Below, piece after piece: positions 26,937 through 35,024 of a stretch of DNA of 64,000 bases. How positions within the stretch are numbered: position 1 is the stretch's first letter; each line of letters starts with the position of its first letter. A program made the translations under genes and the position numbers. Under the pieces are notes generated by a model, which was not told the DNA's origin, did not search any database, and saw nothing but the letters and a program-made list of their open reading frames with translations. This DNA is from Enterococcus sp. 9D6_DIV0238 (lineage in GTDB: Bacteria; Bacillota; Bacilli; Lactobacillales; Enterococcaceae): positions 3,043,001 through 3,107,000 of the forward strand of contig NZ_CP147246.1 in assembly GCF_002174455.2 (NCBI RefSeq), read 5' to 3'.

Positions 26937-28169
26937 ATGAACGGAAAGAGCGAACGAAACGAAAGAGTACCTTACTGGAAGAAAATTATTTACATATTAA
27001 CGATAGGCTGGATCGTTATTTGGATCTATCGAACGGTTTTGACACCGATTTATCCGATCATTAGTGACTATTTTGGCGGAGCAAGTGATGCACAGTTAGG
27101 GCACATTTCCAGCTTTTATTTTTTAGGCTATGTTTGTATGCAGATTCCTTCAGGGATATTAGTGGATCGAATCGGTAAAAAACAAATTTTGATTCCCGGC
27201 TTTTTATTGTTTGGACTGGGTGCATTGATCGTAGGAACGGCTCAAACGATCGGTATTGTCTTTTTAGGAAGTGTTTTGGCGGGGCTTGGTTGTGGCACTT
27301 ATTATGGCGTCGCATATTCTCTCACAGCAGAGTATGTACCAGTGTCTAAGCGCAGCTTGGCAACAGCAGTTGTCAACAGTGGTACAGCGATCGGCAGCGG
27401 CTTAGGTTTGGTTTCTTCGAGTTATTTAGTTGGTACGGAAAAATTACCATGGCAGGCACTGATTTTTACAACGATTCTCTTGATTCTATTGGCAGTGCTT
27501 ATGTTCAGTCGTTACATTCGAATGGAAAAACCTAAGAAATATACTGCAGTAAAAGACGAGCTTAAAATCAAAGAGCATCATTCAGTCAGACAACTGTTCA
27601 AACCAAGAATGATCTCTGCGTATATTTTGTATTTTGCGACCTTGTACACTTACTATTTGATCGATACATGGCTGCCTAATTTTTTAGAGACTGAAAAAGG
27701 GTTTGCTGGAACATCTGTTGGTTTGGCCTCTTCACTCGTATTTTTTACAGCAATTCCTGGGGCATTGGTCTTTAGTAGAGTTGCGGATGAAATGCCTAAG
27801 AAAAAAATCCAGCTGATCATTCTTTTAGAATTGTTAGCTGCATTTGTGTTATTTTTAACTGTGACGACAACAAATCAAACTGTTTTGGTGATTGGAATCA
27901 TGGCGTATGGTTTTTTTGGTAAATTAGCAGTCGAGCCAATCATTATTTCATGGCTGGGAGAAGGGGCACCTAAAGGAAGTGTTGCTACTATGTATGGAGT
28001 GTTTAATTTTTTTGGAATGTCCGCTTCTGTGATCGTTCCATCGTTAACAGGAAAAATTTCTGATCTCACTGGAACAAAGCTATATGCTTTTTATCTTGCC
28101 ATTCTCATTATTTGTATTGGAACCTTCCTATTTTATCTAATCAATCGGTTTGTAAAAAGCAAACCATAG
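26937..28169 (+). CDS. MFS transporter, paralogue of the 22425 gene
   Basis: A 410-residue, 12-helix MFS protein that aligns along its length with the transporter at 22425. The shared opening is YWKKI..I...GWI.IWIYR, the loop signature is GILVDRIGKKQILIPGFLLF, and helix 10/11 contain FGKLAVEPIIISWLGEGAPK in both. The central loop is shorter. AAAGGAGG lies 9 bases before ATG; an overlapping short frame from 26858 is not a gene. Two divergent copies in one catabolic region suggest different substrates or opposite directions (for example allantoate/ureidoglycolate import versus oxamate export), but this is inference. Confidence 0.85.
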   Translation: MNGKSERNERVPYWKKIIYILTIGWIVIWIYRTVLTPIYPIISDYFGGASDAQLGHISSFYFLGYVCMQIPSGILVDRIGKKQILIPGFLLFGLGALIVGTAQTIGIVFLGSVLAGLGCGTYYGVAYSLTAEYVPVSKRSLATAVVNSGTAIGSGLGLVSSSYLVGTEKLPWQALIFTTILLILLAVLMFSRYIRMEKPKKYTAVKDELKIKEHHSVRQLFKPRMISAYILYFATLYTYYLIDTWLPNFLETEKGFAGTSVGLASSLVFFTAIPGALVFSRVADEMPKKKIQLIILLELLAAFVLFLTVTTTNQTVLVIGIMAYGFFGKLAVEPIIISWLGEGAPKGSVATMYGVFNFFGMSASVIVPSLTGKISDLTGTKLYAFYLAILIICIGTFLFYLINRFVKSKP

Positions 28170-28233
28170 TGAGAATATGCGATGGAATCAAAACTAGTTT
28201 TGTGTTTTTAGGAGTATATTAGATGAACTCTGA

Positions 28234-28268
28234 CCTCATTTTCGTTATACTTGTTATAAGGAATGAGG
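28234..28268 (+). promoter_or_regulatory. Inverted repeat masking the ribosome site of the 443-residue gene
   Basis: CCTCATT / AATGAGG arms enclose TTATAC and TTATAA. The right arm overlaps the GAGGTGG ribosome site, so it could act as an operator or as a translational hairpin. Confidence 0.4.
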
Positions 28269-28275
28269 TGGGCAA

Positions 28276-29607
28276 ATGAAAAAGACAGAGAAAATCTATA
28301 CGGTTCTTCAGCGTAAAACTCGTTCGTTGGAAGAAATGAAGCAGGATATTATTGATTGGTTGAGCTTTTTACGGATCATGACAACGATTGAAAATTATTG
28401 TTTTGACAATGAAGAAGTCCAAGCATTTAATTTAGCACTGATTACAAAGCGAATCCAAGGATGTACAGAAAAAGAGGATCTGTGGATCAAAATAAAAGGA
28501 CAGGGTGGAGAATCCCAACTGCATATCTCTGAGCTTACCCTTCATGATCGAACAATTTTAGATAAGGATCTATTTTTTGCTTATCAGACGATGATCGAAG
28601 ATTATCTTGATACTCGGATGGTCAAAAATGGTATTTACGGTTATATTCGATCTTTAGATGAATATTTGTATAATAATGTGGAAATGATCGAAAAGCGAAC
28701 ATTTGAAATGCAGGAGGAAATTGAGAAATTACCGAAGCGTTATAATCGGAATAAAGAGGTCATCGTTGATTGTAACCAACTAGCGGGCTATGATATTTTC
28801 TTTAAAGGGTTGTGTTTAACTTCTTGCTGGAAGATGTACTATTCGGATCTTTTTTTTCAGATCATCCCTAAACCGATTTTTTTAGAGGTCCAGCAGGTAC
28901 AATCGATCACCGAGCTAGCGAATAATGTTCTTAAGATAACCTTATTCAATGATCCTTTTAACTGGGAGCTTTCGGTCAATCAAAAATATCAGCGGCTTTT
29001 TAGAGATCAGATGGGGTATGATCAACTCGCGTGGAATAACGGGACTGGGGTTTTACGTCCGCCATACATTGAATATGCATTTGTTGAAGATGTTACACAA
29101 ACCGTTCAGTATCAAAACCATTATTATCAGCCTGTTGAAAAAAAAGATGCCACATATTTTGTAACCAGAAGCTACGATGGTGTCCACCATAAATATGTTG
29201 AAAATCGTACAAAAGGAATTTTAAATGCGCAAGCTTATTTTCCTTGGATCGATGAAAAAAGCCGCAAGATGATGAATTATCGAGTGCTGAATCCTCAGAT
29301 GGCACTAGATGGTGGCCTTTCGGCGTATGAATTTTATATCCGACAGTTTTTAGAAATCAATGTTTTGGATCAGAAGTATGACGAATTCGTTTCTGTCTTA
29401 CGTTTCTATTTACCGCAGGAAGCAATCAAAGAAGTTCCGTTAGAAGCATTGTGGGATAAACTGATCGATGTGAATATCAGTAATTTGAAACAAAAAGAGC
29501 GATCGACACGTTTTGATTTACAGAAGGCTAAAAATCATTTAAGAGTCGTCTTTTTAGATTACAGCTATCTAGAATCTGTCAACCAAACGATCGATATTAG
29601 TGAGTAA
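28276..29607 (+). CDS. Unknown 443-residue protein at the end of the allantoin region
   Basis: I do not recognise this protein. It has no signal peptide, no membrane helix and no nucleotide-binding motif that I can see. It is rich in aromatic and charged residues (W, Y, F, D, E, K). The first 170 residues look helical (repeated E/K/L pattern, DDYLDTRMVKNGIYGYIRSL-like). The second half has PFNWELSVNQKYQRLF and a helical C-terminus (LKQKERSTRFDLQKAKNHLR). GAGGTGG lies 6 bases before ATG, inside an inverted repeat. It follows the second MFS gene by about 100 bp on the same strand, so a role in allantoin use is possible but unproven. It does not resemble DUF2877 (AllH). Confidence 0.75.
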   Translation: MKKTEKIYTVLQRKTRSLEEMKQDIIDWLSFLRIMTTIENYCFDNEEVQAFNLALITKRIQGCTEKEDLWIKIKGQGGESQLHISELTLHDRTILDKDLFFAYQTMIEDYLDTRMVKNGIYGYIRSLDEYLYNNVEMIEKRTFEMQEEIEKLPKRYNRNKEVIVDCNQLAGYDIFFKGLCLTSCWKMYYSDLFFQIIPKPIFLEVQQVQSITELANNVLKITLFNDPFNWELSVNQKYQRLFRDQMGYDQLAWNNGTGVLRPPYIEYAFVEDVTQTVQYQNHYYQPVEKKDATYFVTRSYDGVHHKYVENRTKGILNAQAYFPWIDEKSRKMMNYRVLNPQMALDGGLSAYEFYIRQFLEINVLDQKYDEFVSVLRFYLPQEAIKEVPLEALWDKLIDVNISNLKQKERSTRFDLQKAKNHLRVVFLDYSYLESVNQTIDISE

Positions 29608-29624
29608 ATAGAAAAGAGGGATTG

Positions 29625-29745
29625 CTTCTGCTCTCACCGTTTATCCGAATTACAGGTGTCTGGGATTTGACTCGCAGAGTTTTGTCCCAAACACTTTGAT
29701 TCGTATAAACGATGAGAAAAAAGCGGCTCCTGTCCCATCCGTTTT
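29625..29745. repeat. Long palindromic intergenic element, degenerate relative of the 17950 element
   Basis: CTCACCGTTTAT.CGAAT pairs with ATTCG.ATAAACGATGAG. Inside, GTGT.TGGGA pairs with TCCCA.ACAC. The reverse strand carries GATGGGACAGGAGC, matching the TGGGAACAGAAGC module at 18013. It lies between convergent genes and could also serve as a terminator. Confidence 0.65.
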
Positions 29746-29759
29746 ATTTTTAATGACGA

Positions 29760-30506
29760 TCACTGAATGATTTGATCGCTATCAATGACGATTTCAGCTC
29801 CGGTGATGAAACTTGCTTCATCGCTAGCTAAATAAATGACCCATTTGGCTACATTTTCAGGGCTACCAAAATCAGGAAACTGAACATATTTTTTATAATA
29901 AGGTCTAGCAATAGGAAATGTTGTTTCTAATAATGGTGTGTTGACTACACTTGGACAAATTGAATTCACACGTATATTGTAGGGCGCATATTCATACGCT
30001 ACATCAAGTGTATATGAACGAAGGACCTCTTTGATTGCTGTGTAAGGATGGTGTTCATCTAAACCAACTAAGCCTTCGATCGTTGAAATATTTATAATTG
30101 AGCCGCAATTATTCGGCACCATCAAAGGAAGAATTTGCTTTGAGCCGTAAATAAAAGGATTGATGACTGTATTTTGTAGAGTATTAAAATCATCATTCGT
30201 TAAACTCAGAAGCATCTTAGGTGAAATAATACTGGCACAGTTAACGAAGCAATCGATCTTACCATACGTTTTTATGATAAATGAAAGACTATTTTCCCAA
30301 CTTTGTTGAGAATTGCTAGTATGTTCAAGAGCAATCGCTGTCCCGCCATTTTCTTTGATTTTAGAGATAATCGGAGTTAATTTCTCTAGATTTGCACTGG
30401 TACAGATAACACAAGCCCCTTCTTTAGCAGTGGACAATGCGATGGCATTGCCGATAGTGCCTGCAGCTTCTGTAATCAATATGGTTTTACCTACTAATTT
30501 ATTCAT
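29760..30506 (-). CDS. Short-chain dehydrogenase/reductase
   Basis: A 248-residue classical SDR, an NAD(P)-dependent oxidoreductase of unknown substrate. The catalytic Tyr-Lys is visible in HPYTAIKEVLR (Y-x-x-x-K, about 153-157), the serine in IINISTIEG (about 139), and the closing TGAEIVIDSD corresponds to the usual T-G-x-x-x-x-V-D-G-G. Two departures stand out. The cofactor loop reads T-E-A-A-G-T-I-G instead of T-G-x-x-x-G-I-G, and N-C-A-S replaces N-N-A-G. These may shift cofactor preference or lower activity. It stands alone on the minus strand between the allantoin and fructose regions. Its ribosome site is weak. Confidence 0.82.
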   Translation of the reverse strand: MNKLVGKTILITEAAGTIGNAIALSTAKEGACVICTSANLEKLTPIISKIKENGGTAIALEHTSNSQQSWENSLSFIIKTYGKIDCFVNCASIISPKMLLSLTNDDFNTLQNTVINPFIYGSKQILPLMVPNNCGSIINISTIEGLVGLDEHHPYTAIKEVLRSYTLDVAYEYAPYNIRVNSICPSVVNTPLLETTFPIARPYYKKYVQFPDFGSPENVAKWVIYLASDEASFITGAEIVIDSDQIIQ

Positions 30507-30654
30507 AAAAAAACCGCTATAATGAAGAACATTATAGTTATCCTTTCCGGTTATTTTAAATACATAATATTGGCATAAATTTATTAACTAGTATGGCTTA
30601 AGTGTAATATAATTTTTTAGTTACGCCAATGATATAAACCGGAGAATTTTATAA

Positions 30655-30700
30655 TAAAAAAAACGAATCAAAACGTTTTGTTTTGACTCATTTTTTTGTT
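30655..30700 (-). terminator. Terminator of the fru operon
   Basis: On the minus strand GAGTCAAAAC / GTTTTGATTC with an AAAAC loop, followed by GTTTTTTTT. It lies just after the fruA stop. Confidence 0.8.
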
Positions 30701-30707
30701 TTAAGGA

Positions 30708-32633
30708 TTAGTCTTGGGCAACGGGCTTTTTGACAATACCTAGAATAACGGCAGATACAACTGCACCGATTGCAATAAATACAAGATATAAAATAGGATG
30801 ACTCAACAATAATGCGACAAAGATCCCGCCATGAGGTGCTAATAACCGAATACCGAATCCGCCAACTAAACCACCAGCTAAAGCCGAGCCAACGACAAAG
30901 CTTGGAATGACTCTTAATGGATCAGCTGCGGCAAATGGAATCGCTCCTTCTGTGACAAAAGATAGCCCCATCACCAAATTCGTCAAACCAGCATCTTTTT
31001 GATCTTGAGTAAATTTGTTTTTAAAGAGCAATGTTGCGATAAAGATCGCAAGAGGAGGAACCATCCCGCCGGCCATAACAGAAGCCATGATAATACTACC
31101 ACCTTCTATTACAGTTGCTGCGATCGATGCTGTACCAAATACATAAGCGGCTTTGTTGATTGGTCCGCCAAGGTCGATGGCCATCATTCCACCTAGTAAA
31201 ACTCCAAGAAGAGCAGCATTTGTACCATCAAGGCCTAATAAGAAACTATTTAGCCCATCATTGATGATCTTCATCGGAATATTGATCAGCAACATCAAAC
31301 CGCCAGTGATCAGTAAACCAAAGACTGGATAAAATAAAATTGTTTTGATCCCGTCTAGTGATTTAGGTAATCTTTTGAAGAGTTTTTTCAAGAAAATGAT
31401 CACATAACCTGCTAAGAACCCACCGATCAATGCGCCTAAAAATCCAGCACCGCCAGTATTAGCTAAGGCACCAGCTGTGAAACCAACGATCAATCCAGGT
31501 CTGTCAGCAATACTAGAAGCGATAAAACCAGCTAAAACAGGTAGCATAAAGCCAAATGCTGCACCACCGATTTGATTGAACCAAGACGCAATTTCATTAT
31601 AAGAACCTAAACTACTAAGTTGATCTTGAGGGACACCGATAAATTGATCGATCATAAAGGAAAGGGCAATTGCGATTCCGCCGCCGATAACAAATGGCAG
31701 CATATGCGAAACGCCGTTCATCAAGTCTTTATAAATTCGCGAGCCAACGGAACCATCTGCAGAGCTGTCTTCATCAGTAGCATCTGATTCTGTGCCGTGA
31801 AAAATGGGAGCATTTCCACTGGTTGCAAGGTTGATCAATTCCTCTGTTTTACGAATCCCATCACTGACAGGTCGATTCACTAATTCTTTTCCATCAAAGC
31901 GATTCATTTCAACTTTTTTATCTGCGGCAATAATGACACCATCTGCACGAGCGATATCTTCAGCAGTCAAACGATTTTTGATTCCTTCTGATCCATTCGT
32001 TTCAACTTTGATCTCAACACCCATTTGTTTTGCTTTTTTCTTCAATGCATCCTCGGCCATATAAGTATGAGCAATGCCTGTTGGACAAGCCGTAACGGCA
32101 ACCACAAATTTGCGAGTTGGATCTGCTGTTTCTTTATTCGATTCCGCAAGCTGTTCTTGTTTTTCTTCTGCCTCTTTTGCTTCTTCCGCAGATTGGAACA
32201 AGCTTTGTACGTCTTCTGGCGTTTTAGTTTCCTTTAATTTTGCAACAAAATCCGGATCGACCAGTAGACGGGATAAAGCTGCCAATGCTTGTAAGTGAGT
32301 ATCATTTGCGCCTTCAGGGGCCGCGATCATGAAAAATAAGTAAGTCGGTTGACCATCGAGTGCTTCATAGTCAACACCTTTGCTGCTTCTTGCAAATAGA
32401 ACAGTCGCTTCTTTAACTGCTTTGTTTTTCGCATGAGGCATTGCGATTCCATCACCTAAACCAGTAGAAGTCTGAGCCTCACGAGCTAAAATACCTTCTT
32501 TATACGTAGCGATATCAGAAATTCTGCCACCGTCATACATCTTTTGAACCATTTCATCGATAGCGCCTTTTTTATCAGTCGCCTGTAGATCCATGATCAT
32601 CACATCTTTGACAAGTAACTCTTTGATGTTCAT
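30708..32633 (-). CDS. fruA: PTS fructose-specific EIIABC
   Basis: A 641-residue fused fructose phosphotransferase permease that takes up fructose as fructose 1-phosphate. The order is EIIA (residues 1-145, phospho-His in IAMPHAKNKA about 66), EIIB (about 173-270, active Cys in TACPTGIAHTYMAEDALK) and membrane EIIC (about 300-635, with GGPINKAAYVFG and TEGAIPFAAADP, typical of the fructose family). It is the last gene of fruR-fruK-fruA. A 500-bp repeat array separates it from fruK, ending 8 bp before its AGGAGG site. Fructose is the best-supported substrate because of the adjacent 1-phosphofructokinase. Confidence 0.95.
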   Translation of the reverse strand: MNIKELLVKDVMIMDLQATDKKGAIDEMVQKMYDGGRISDIATYKEGILAREAQTSTGLGDGIAMPHAKNKAVKEATVLFARSSKGVDYEALDGQPTYLFFMIAAPEGANDTHLQALAALSRLLVDPDFVAKLKETKTPEDVQSLFQSAEEAKEAEEKQEQLAESNKETADPTRKFVVAVTACPTGIAHTYMAEDALKKKAKQMGVEIKVETNGSEGIKNRLTAEDIARADGVIIAADKKVEMNRFDGKELVNRPVSDGIRKTEELINLATSGNAPIFHGTESDATDEDSSADGSVGSRIYKDLMNGVSHMLPFVIGGGIAIALSFMIDQFIGVPQDQLSSLGSYNEIASWFNQIGGAAFGFMLPVLAGFIASSIADRPGLIVGFTAGALANTGGAGFLGALIGGFLAGYVIIFLKKLFKRLPKSLDGIKTILFYPVFGLLITGGLMLLINIPMKIINDGLNSFLLGLDGTNAALLGVLLGGMMAIDLGGPINKAAYVFGTASIAATVIEGGSIIMASVMAGGMVPPLAIFIATLLFKNKFTQDQKDAGLTNLVMGLSFVTEGAIPFAAADPLRVIPSFVVGSALAGGLVGGFGIRLLAPHGGIFVALLLSHPILYLVFIAIGAVVSAVILGIVKKPVAQD

Positions 32634-32649
32634 AAAAATTCCTCCTTAA

Positions 32650-33128
32650 TTTAAAAGCGGAACAAATCGGTTAATCCTGTAGAAAATTAGGAAATTGACT
32701 TTAAGGCGTTTTTTGCCTCACTGACAATTTATCTATTTTCCTAAGGATTGATTTGTGCAGCTAGATAACATTTAAAAGCGGAACAAGCCGTTTAGCCTTG
32801 ATTGAAAAATAGGAAAAAGAAAAGGTGGTGCTCTTTACCACAATTTCTTTTTATCTTTTTTCCGAAAGGCTGGCTTGTGCAGCTGGATAACGATAATAGC
32901 GGAACACGCTCTTCAAGCTCTAACTGAAAAATAGGAAAAATCGATTGAAACGTTCTTTGTCTCACTCAACATTTATCTTTTTTTCCGAAGAGCTAGCCTA
33001 TGCAGCTAGATAACAATAGATGCGGAACAGTTCGTTTAACCTTGACTGGAAAATAGGGAAAATGAACTGTGGTGCTTTTTGCCACAATTTCTTTTTATCT
33101 TTTTCCCAAAAGGCTGACCTGTGCAGCA
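32650..33128 (-). repeat. Four EFAR-like hairpin repeats inside the fru operon
   Basis: Read on the minus strand, four units of about 120 bp (right-hand ends near 32652, 32774, 32897 and 33020) show the same layout as the 12.8-13.5 kb array: GTTATCTAGCTGCACAAATC to TTTGTTCCGCTTTTAA. Apex stems alternate between GTGAGGC/GCCTCA-like and TGTGGY/RCCACA types. Basal arms vary in a paired way. The array reads in the direction of transcription and ends next to the fruA ribosome site. 33129-33184 shows nothing further. Confidence 0.88.
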
Positions 33129-33184
33129 CGTTTTCTTAAATACATGTATCTTTTTAGCAAATTCCTTTAATTGAATTTCAATAG

Positions 33185-34099
33185 TCAGCGGATTTTTTTC
33201 ACTACAACTTCCGAAATCAATTCATTGATCAAATCAGCTGTTGCTAGATCATCTGAAAATGCTGTAGCACTTCCACAAGCGATCCCCCATTTAAAAGCTT
33301 CAACAGGGTCGTTGTTTTTAACAAAAGTACCAACGAATCCGGCGATCATAGAGTCGCCTGCACCAACAGAATTTTTCAAAGGACGTTTTAAGACATTTGA
33401 CTGATAGATCCCATCCGAAGTGAAAAGTAAAGCCCCATCTCCAGCCATTGAAATAATGGCATGTTTGGCACCATCCTGTAATAAGCGTTCACCGAATGGC
33501 AAAATATCTTCAACCGACTGAAACTCAACATCGAAAAGCTCTGCTAATTCATGATTATTCGGCTTAACAAGCAACGGAGCTTGTGGCAAAGCATTAAGTA
33601 AATCAGCTCCAGTAGTGTCAATGATAAAGTCTGCCTCTTTTTCTTTGATGATTTGAACTAATTCTTCATAGAAACCTTGACGTAAAGAGGCTGGAGTACT
33701 GCCGGACAAAACAACGATGTCACCTGACTGAACATTTCCTAAAATCTGTTTCAATTCAAGCATTTCTTCGTTGCTGATCGTTGGTCCAAGTCCGTTGATC
33801 TCAGTTTCCTTTTCGGATTTTAGCTTGATGTTGATGCGAGTATCTTCTTCGACTGTTGTAAAATTAGTTTGAATGTTTTCTTTTTTTAGCCAGTCAGAGA
33901 TGAAATTTCCTGTAAAGCCGCCAATGAAACCAAGAGCTGTAGATTCAGCTTGGATTCTTTTTAAAATACGTGAAACGTTGATTCCTTTTCCTCCAGGAAG
34001 CTTAAAGTCCGCTGTCATACGATTTAAATCACCCAACTTAAGATCATCGACATGAACGATATAATCAATCGAAGGATTTAGAGTTACTGTGTAGATCAT
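33185..34099 (-). CDS. fruK: 1-phosphofructokinase
   Basis: A 304-residue PfkB-family kinase converting fructose 1-phosphate to fructose 1,6-bisphosphate. Seen are MIYTVTLNPSIDYIV (start), GGKGINVSRIL (about 36-46), the phosphate/anion loop VVLSGSTPAS, and the catalytic GAGDSMIAGFVG (about 248-259) with the proton-abstracting Asp. Its ATG overlaps the fruR stop by one base (TAATG), so it is translationally coupled. AAGGAGG precedes it. The product of FruA is its substrate, fitting the operon. Confidence 0.94.
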   Translation of the reverse strand: MIYTVTLNPSIDYIVHVDDLKLGDLNRMTADFKLPGGKGINVSRILKRIQAESTALGFIGGFTGNFISDWLKKENIQTNFTTVEEDTRINIKLKSEKETEINGLGPTISNEEMLELKQILGNVQSGDIVVLSGSTPASLRQGFYEELVQIIKEKEADFIIDTTGADLLNALPQAPLLVKPNNHELAELFDVEFQSVEDILPFGERLLQDGAKHAIISMAGDGALLFTSDGIYQSNVLKRPLKNSVGAGDSMIAGFVGTFVKNNDPVEAFKWGIACGSATAFSDDLATADLINELISEVVVKKIR

Positions 34100-34848
34100 T
34101 ATTTTGCCTCCTTAATGGTTGTCTTTTTCTGAAATTGTTCCAAAATATCAGGTGAGCACTGGTTCGTCAGTAAACTCACTGCTTCAAGATCAGCAACCTT
34201 TGTGAAAGTTATTTTATTCAGCTTTGTTTGATCGATCAACACATATGCTTCTTCAGCATGAGTGATGGCCATATGTTTTAGTGCAGCTTCTTCAGGATCA
34301 GGAGTCGTCAAACCAAATTCTGGATGTGCCCCGTTCATGCCCATAAAAACTTTATTGAAGCGAAAACGACTGAGCTGTTCTAAAGCAGTCGAACCTACGA
34401 TTGCTTTCGTTGATAATTTTAATGAGCCACCTAAGATGATAGTGTTGACGTTTAAATCTCCTAGTTTGGCGGCGTGATGCACGGAGTTCGTAACAACAGT
34501 AATATTTTTGCCTGATAAAAAAGGCAGCATTTCTAAGGTCGTAGAACCAGCGTCTAAATAAATGACGTCTCCATCTTGAACAAATGAACCAGCTAGTTTA
34601 GCGATTATTTGTTTTTCTTGCGTGTTTTTGACTGTTTTTTCCGTCATGTCTTGTTCGAAACCTAAATTTAAGATCCGTTTGGCGCCACCATGAACGCGCT
34701 CCAATAATTCAGCGTCTTCTAATTCTTTTAGATCCCGTCTAATCGTTGATTCTGATGCATCTAATAAAAGTGCTAAATCTTGTGATTTCACAATCGATTG
34801 TTGGTCAAGTAATCGTAAAATTGCTTGATGTCTCTCTTCTGTAAGCAT
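34099..34848 (-). CDS. fruR: DeoR-family fructose operon repressor
   Basis: A 249-residue DeoR-type regulator. The helix-turn-helix is at about residues 18-40 (SQDLALLLDASESTIRRDLK, the R-R-D-L signature). The sugar-phosphate isomerase-like effector domain follows (YLDAGSTTLEMLP, VTNSVHHAAKLGD, MGMNGAHPEFGLTTPD). In related operons fructose 1-phosphate relieves repression. The start at 34848 (MLTEERHQAIL) is chosen for its AGAGGTG site and family fit; the frame is open 17 codons further. Repeated CAAAAACG sites just upstream are its likely operators. Confidence 0.9.
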   Translation of the reverse strand: MLTEERHQAILRLLDQQSIVKSQDLALLLDASESTIRRDLKELEDAELLERVHGGAKRILNLGFEQDMTEKTVKNTQEKQIIAKLAGSFVQDGDVIYLDAGSTTLEMLPFLSGKNITVVTNSVHHAAKLGDLNVNTIILGGSLKLSTKAIVGSTALEQLSRFRFNKVFMGMNGAHPEFGLTTPDPEEAALKHMAITHAEEAYVLIDQTKLNKITFTKVADLEAVSLLTNQCSPDILEQFQKKTTIKEAK

Positions 34849-34870
34849 TTTCACACCTCTTTCATTGACT

Positions 34871-34955
34871 ATAATAGCATACTCAAATTCGTTTCGCAAT
34901 CAAAAACGGTCAAAAACGATCAAAAAAATTCTTGAACGTTCAAATGTTGCTAAGA
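34871..34955 (-). promoter_or_regulatory. fru operon promoter and FruR operator repeats
   Basis: Minus-strand promoter: -35 TTGCGA (34894-34899), 17-bp spacer, -10 TATTAT (34871-34876). Directly upstream lie iterated boxes ATCAAAAACGGTCAAAAACG ATCAAAAA and a further CGTTCAAA near 34937. The first three are spaced about 10 bp, one helical turn. A plus-strand -35 TTGACA at 34969-34974 may drive the amylase gene from the same region. Confidence 0.6.
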
Positions 34956-35024
34956 GCAAATCTATTATTTGACAAGAGCACGCGTTCTTGGCTTAATGTA
35001 AATAACAAAATCGGAGGGATGAGT

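Noticed and set aside
28276..29607. Assignment of the 443-residue protein as the missing AllH (DUF2877) subunit
   Set aside because: Length (443 versus roughly 270-290) and sequence character do not fit; left as unknown.
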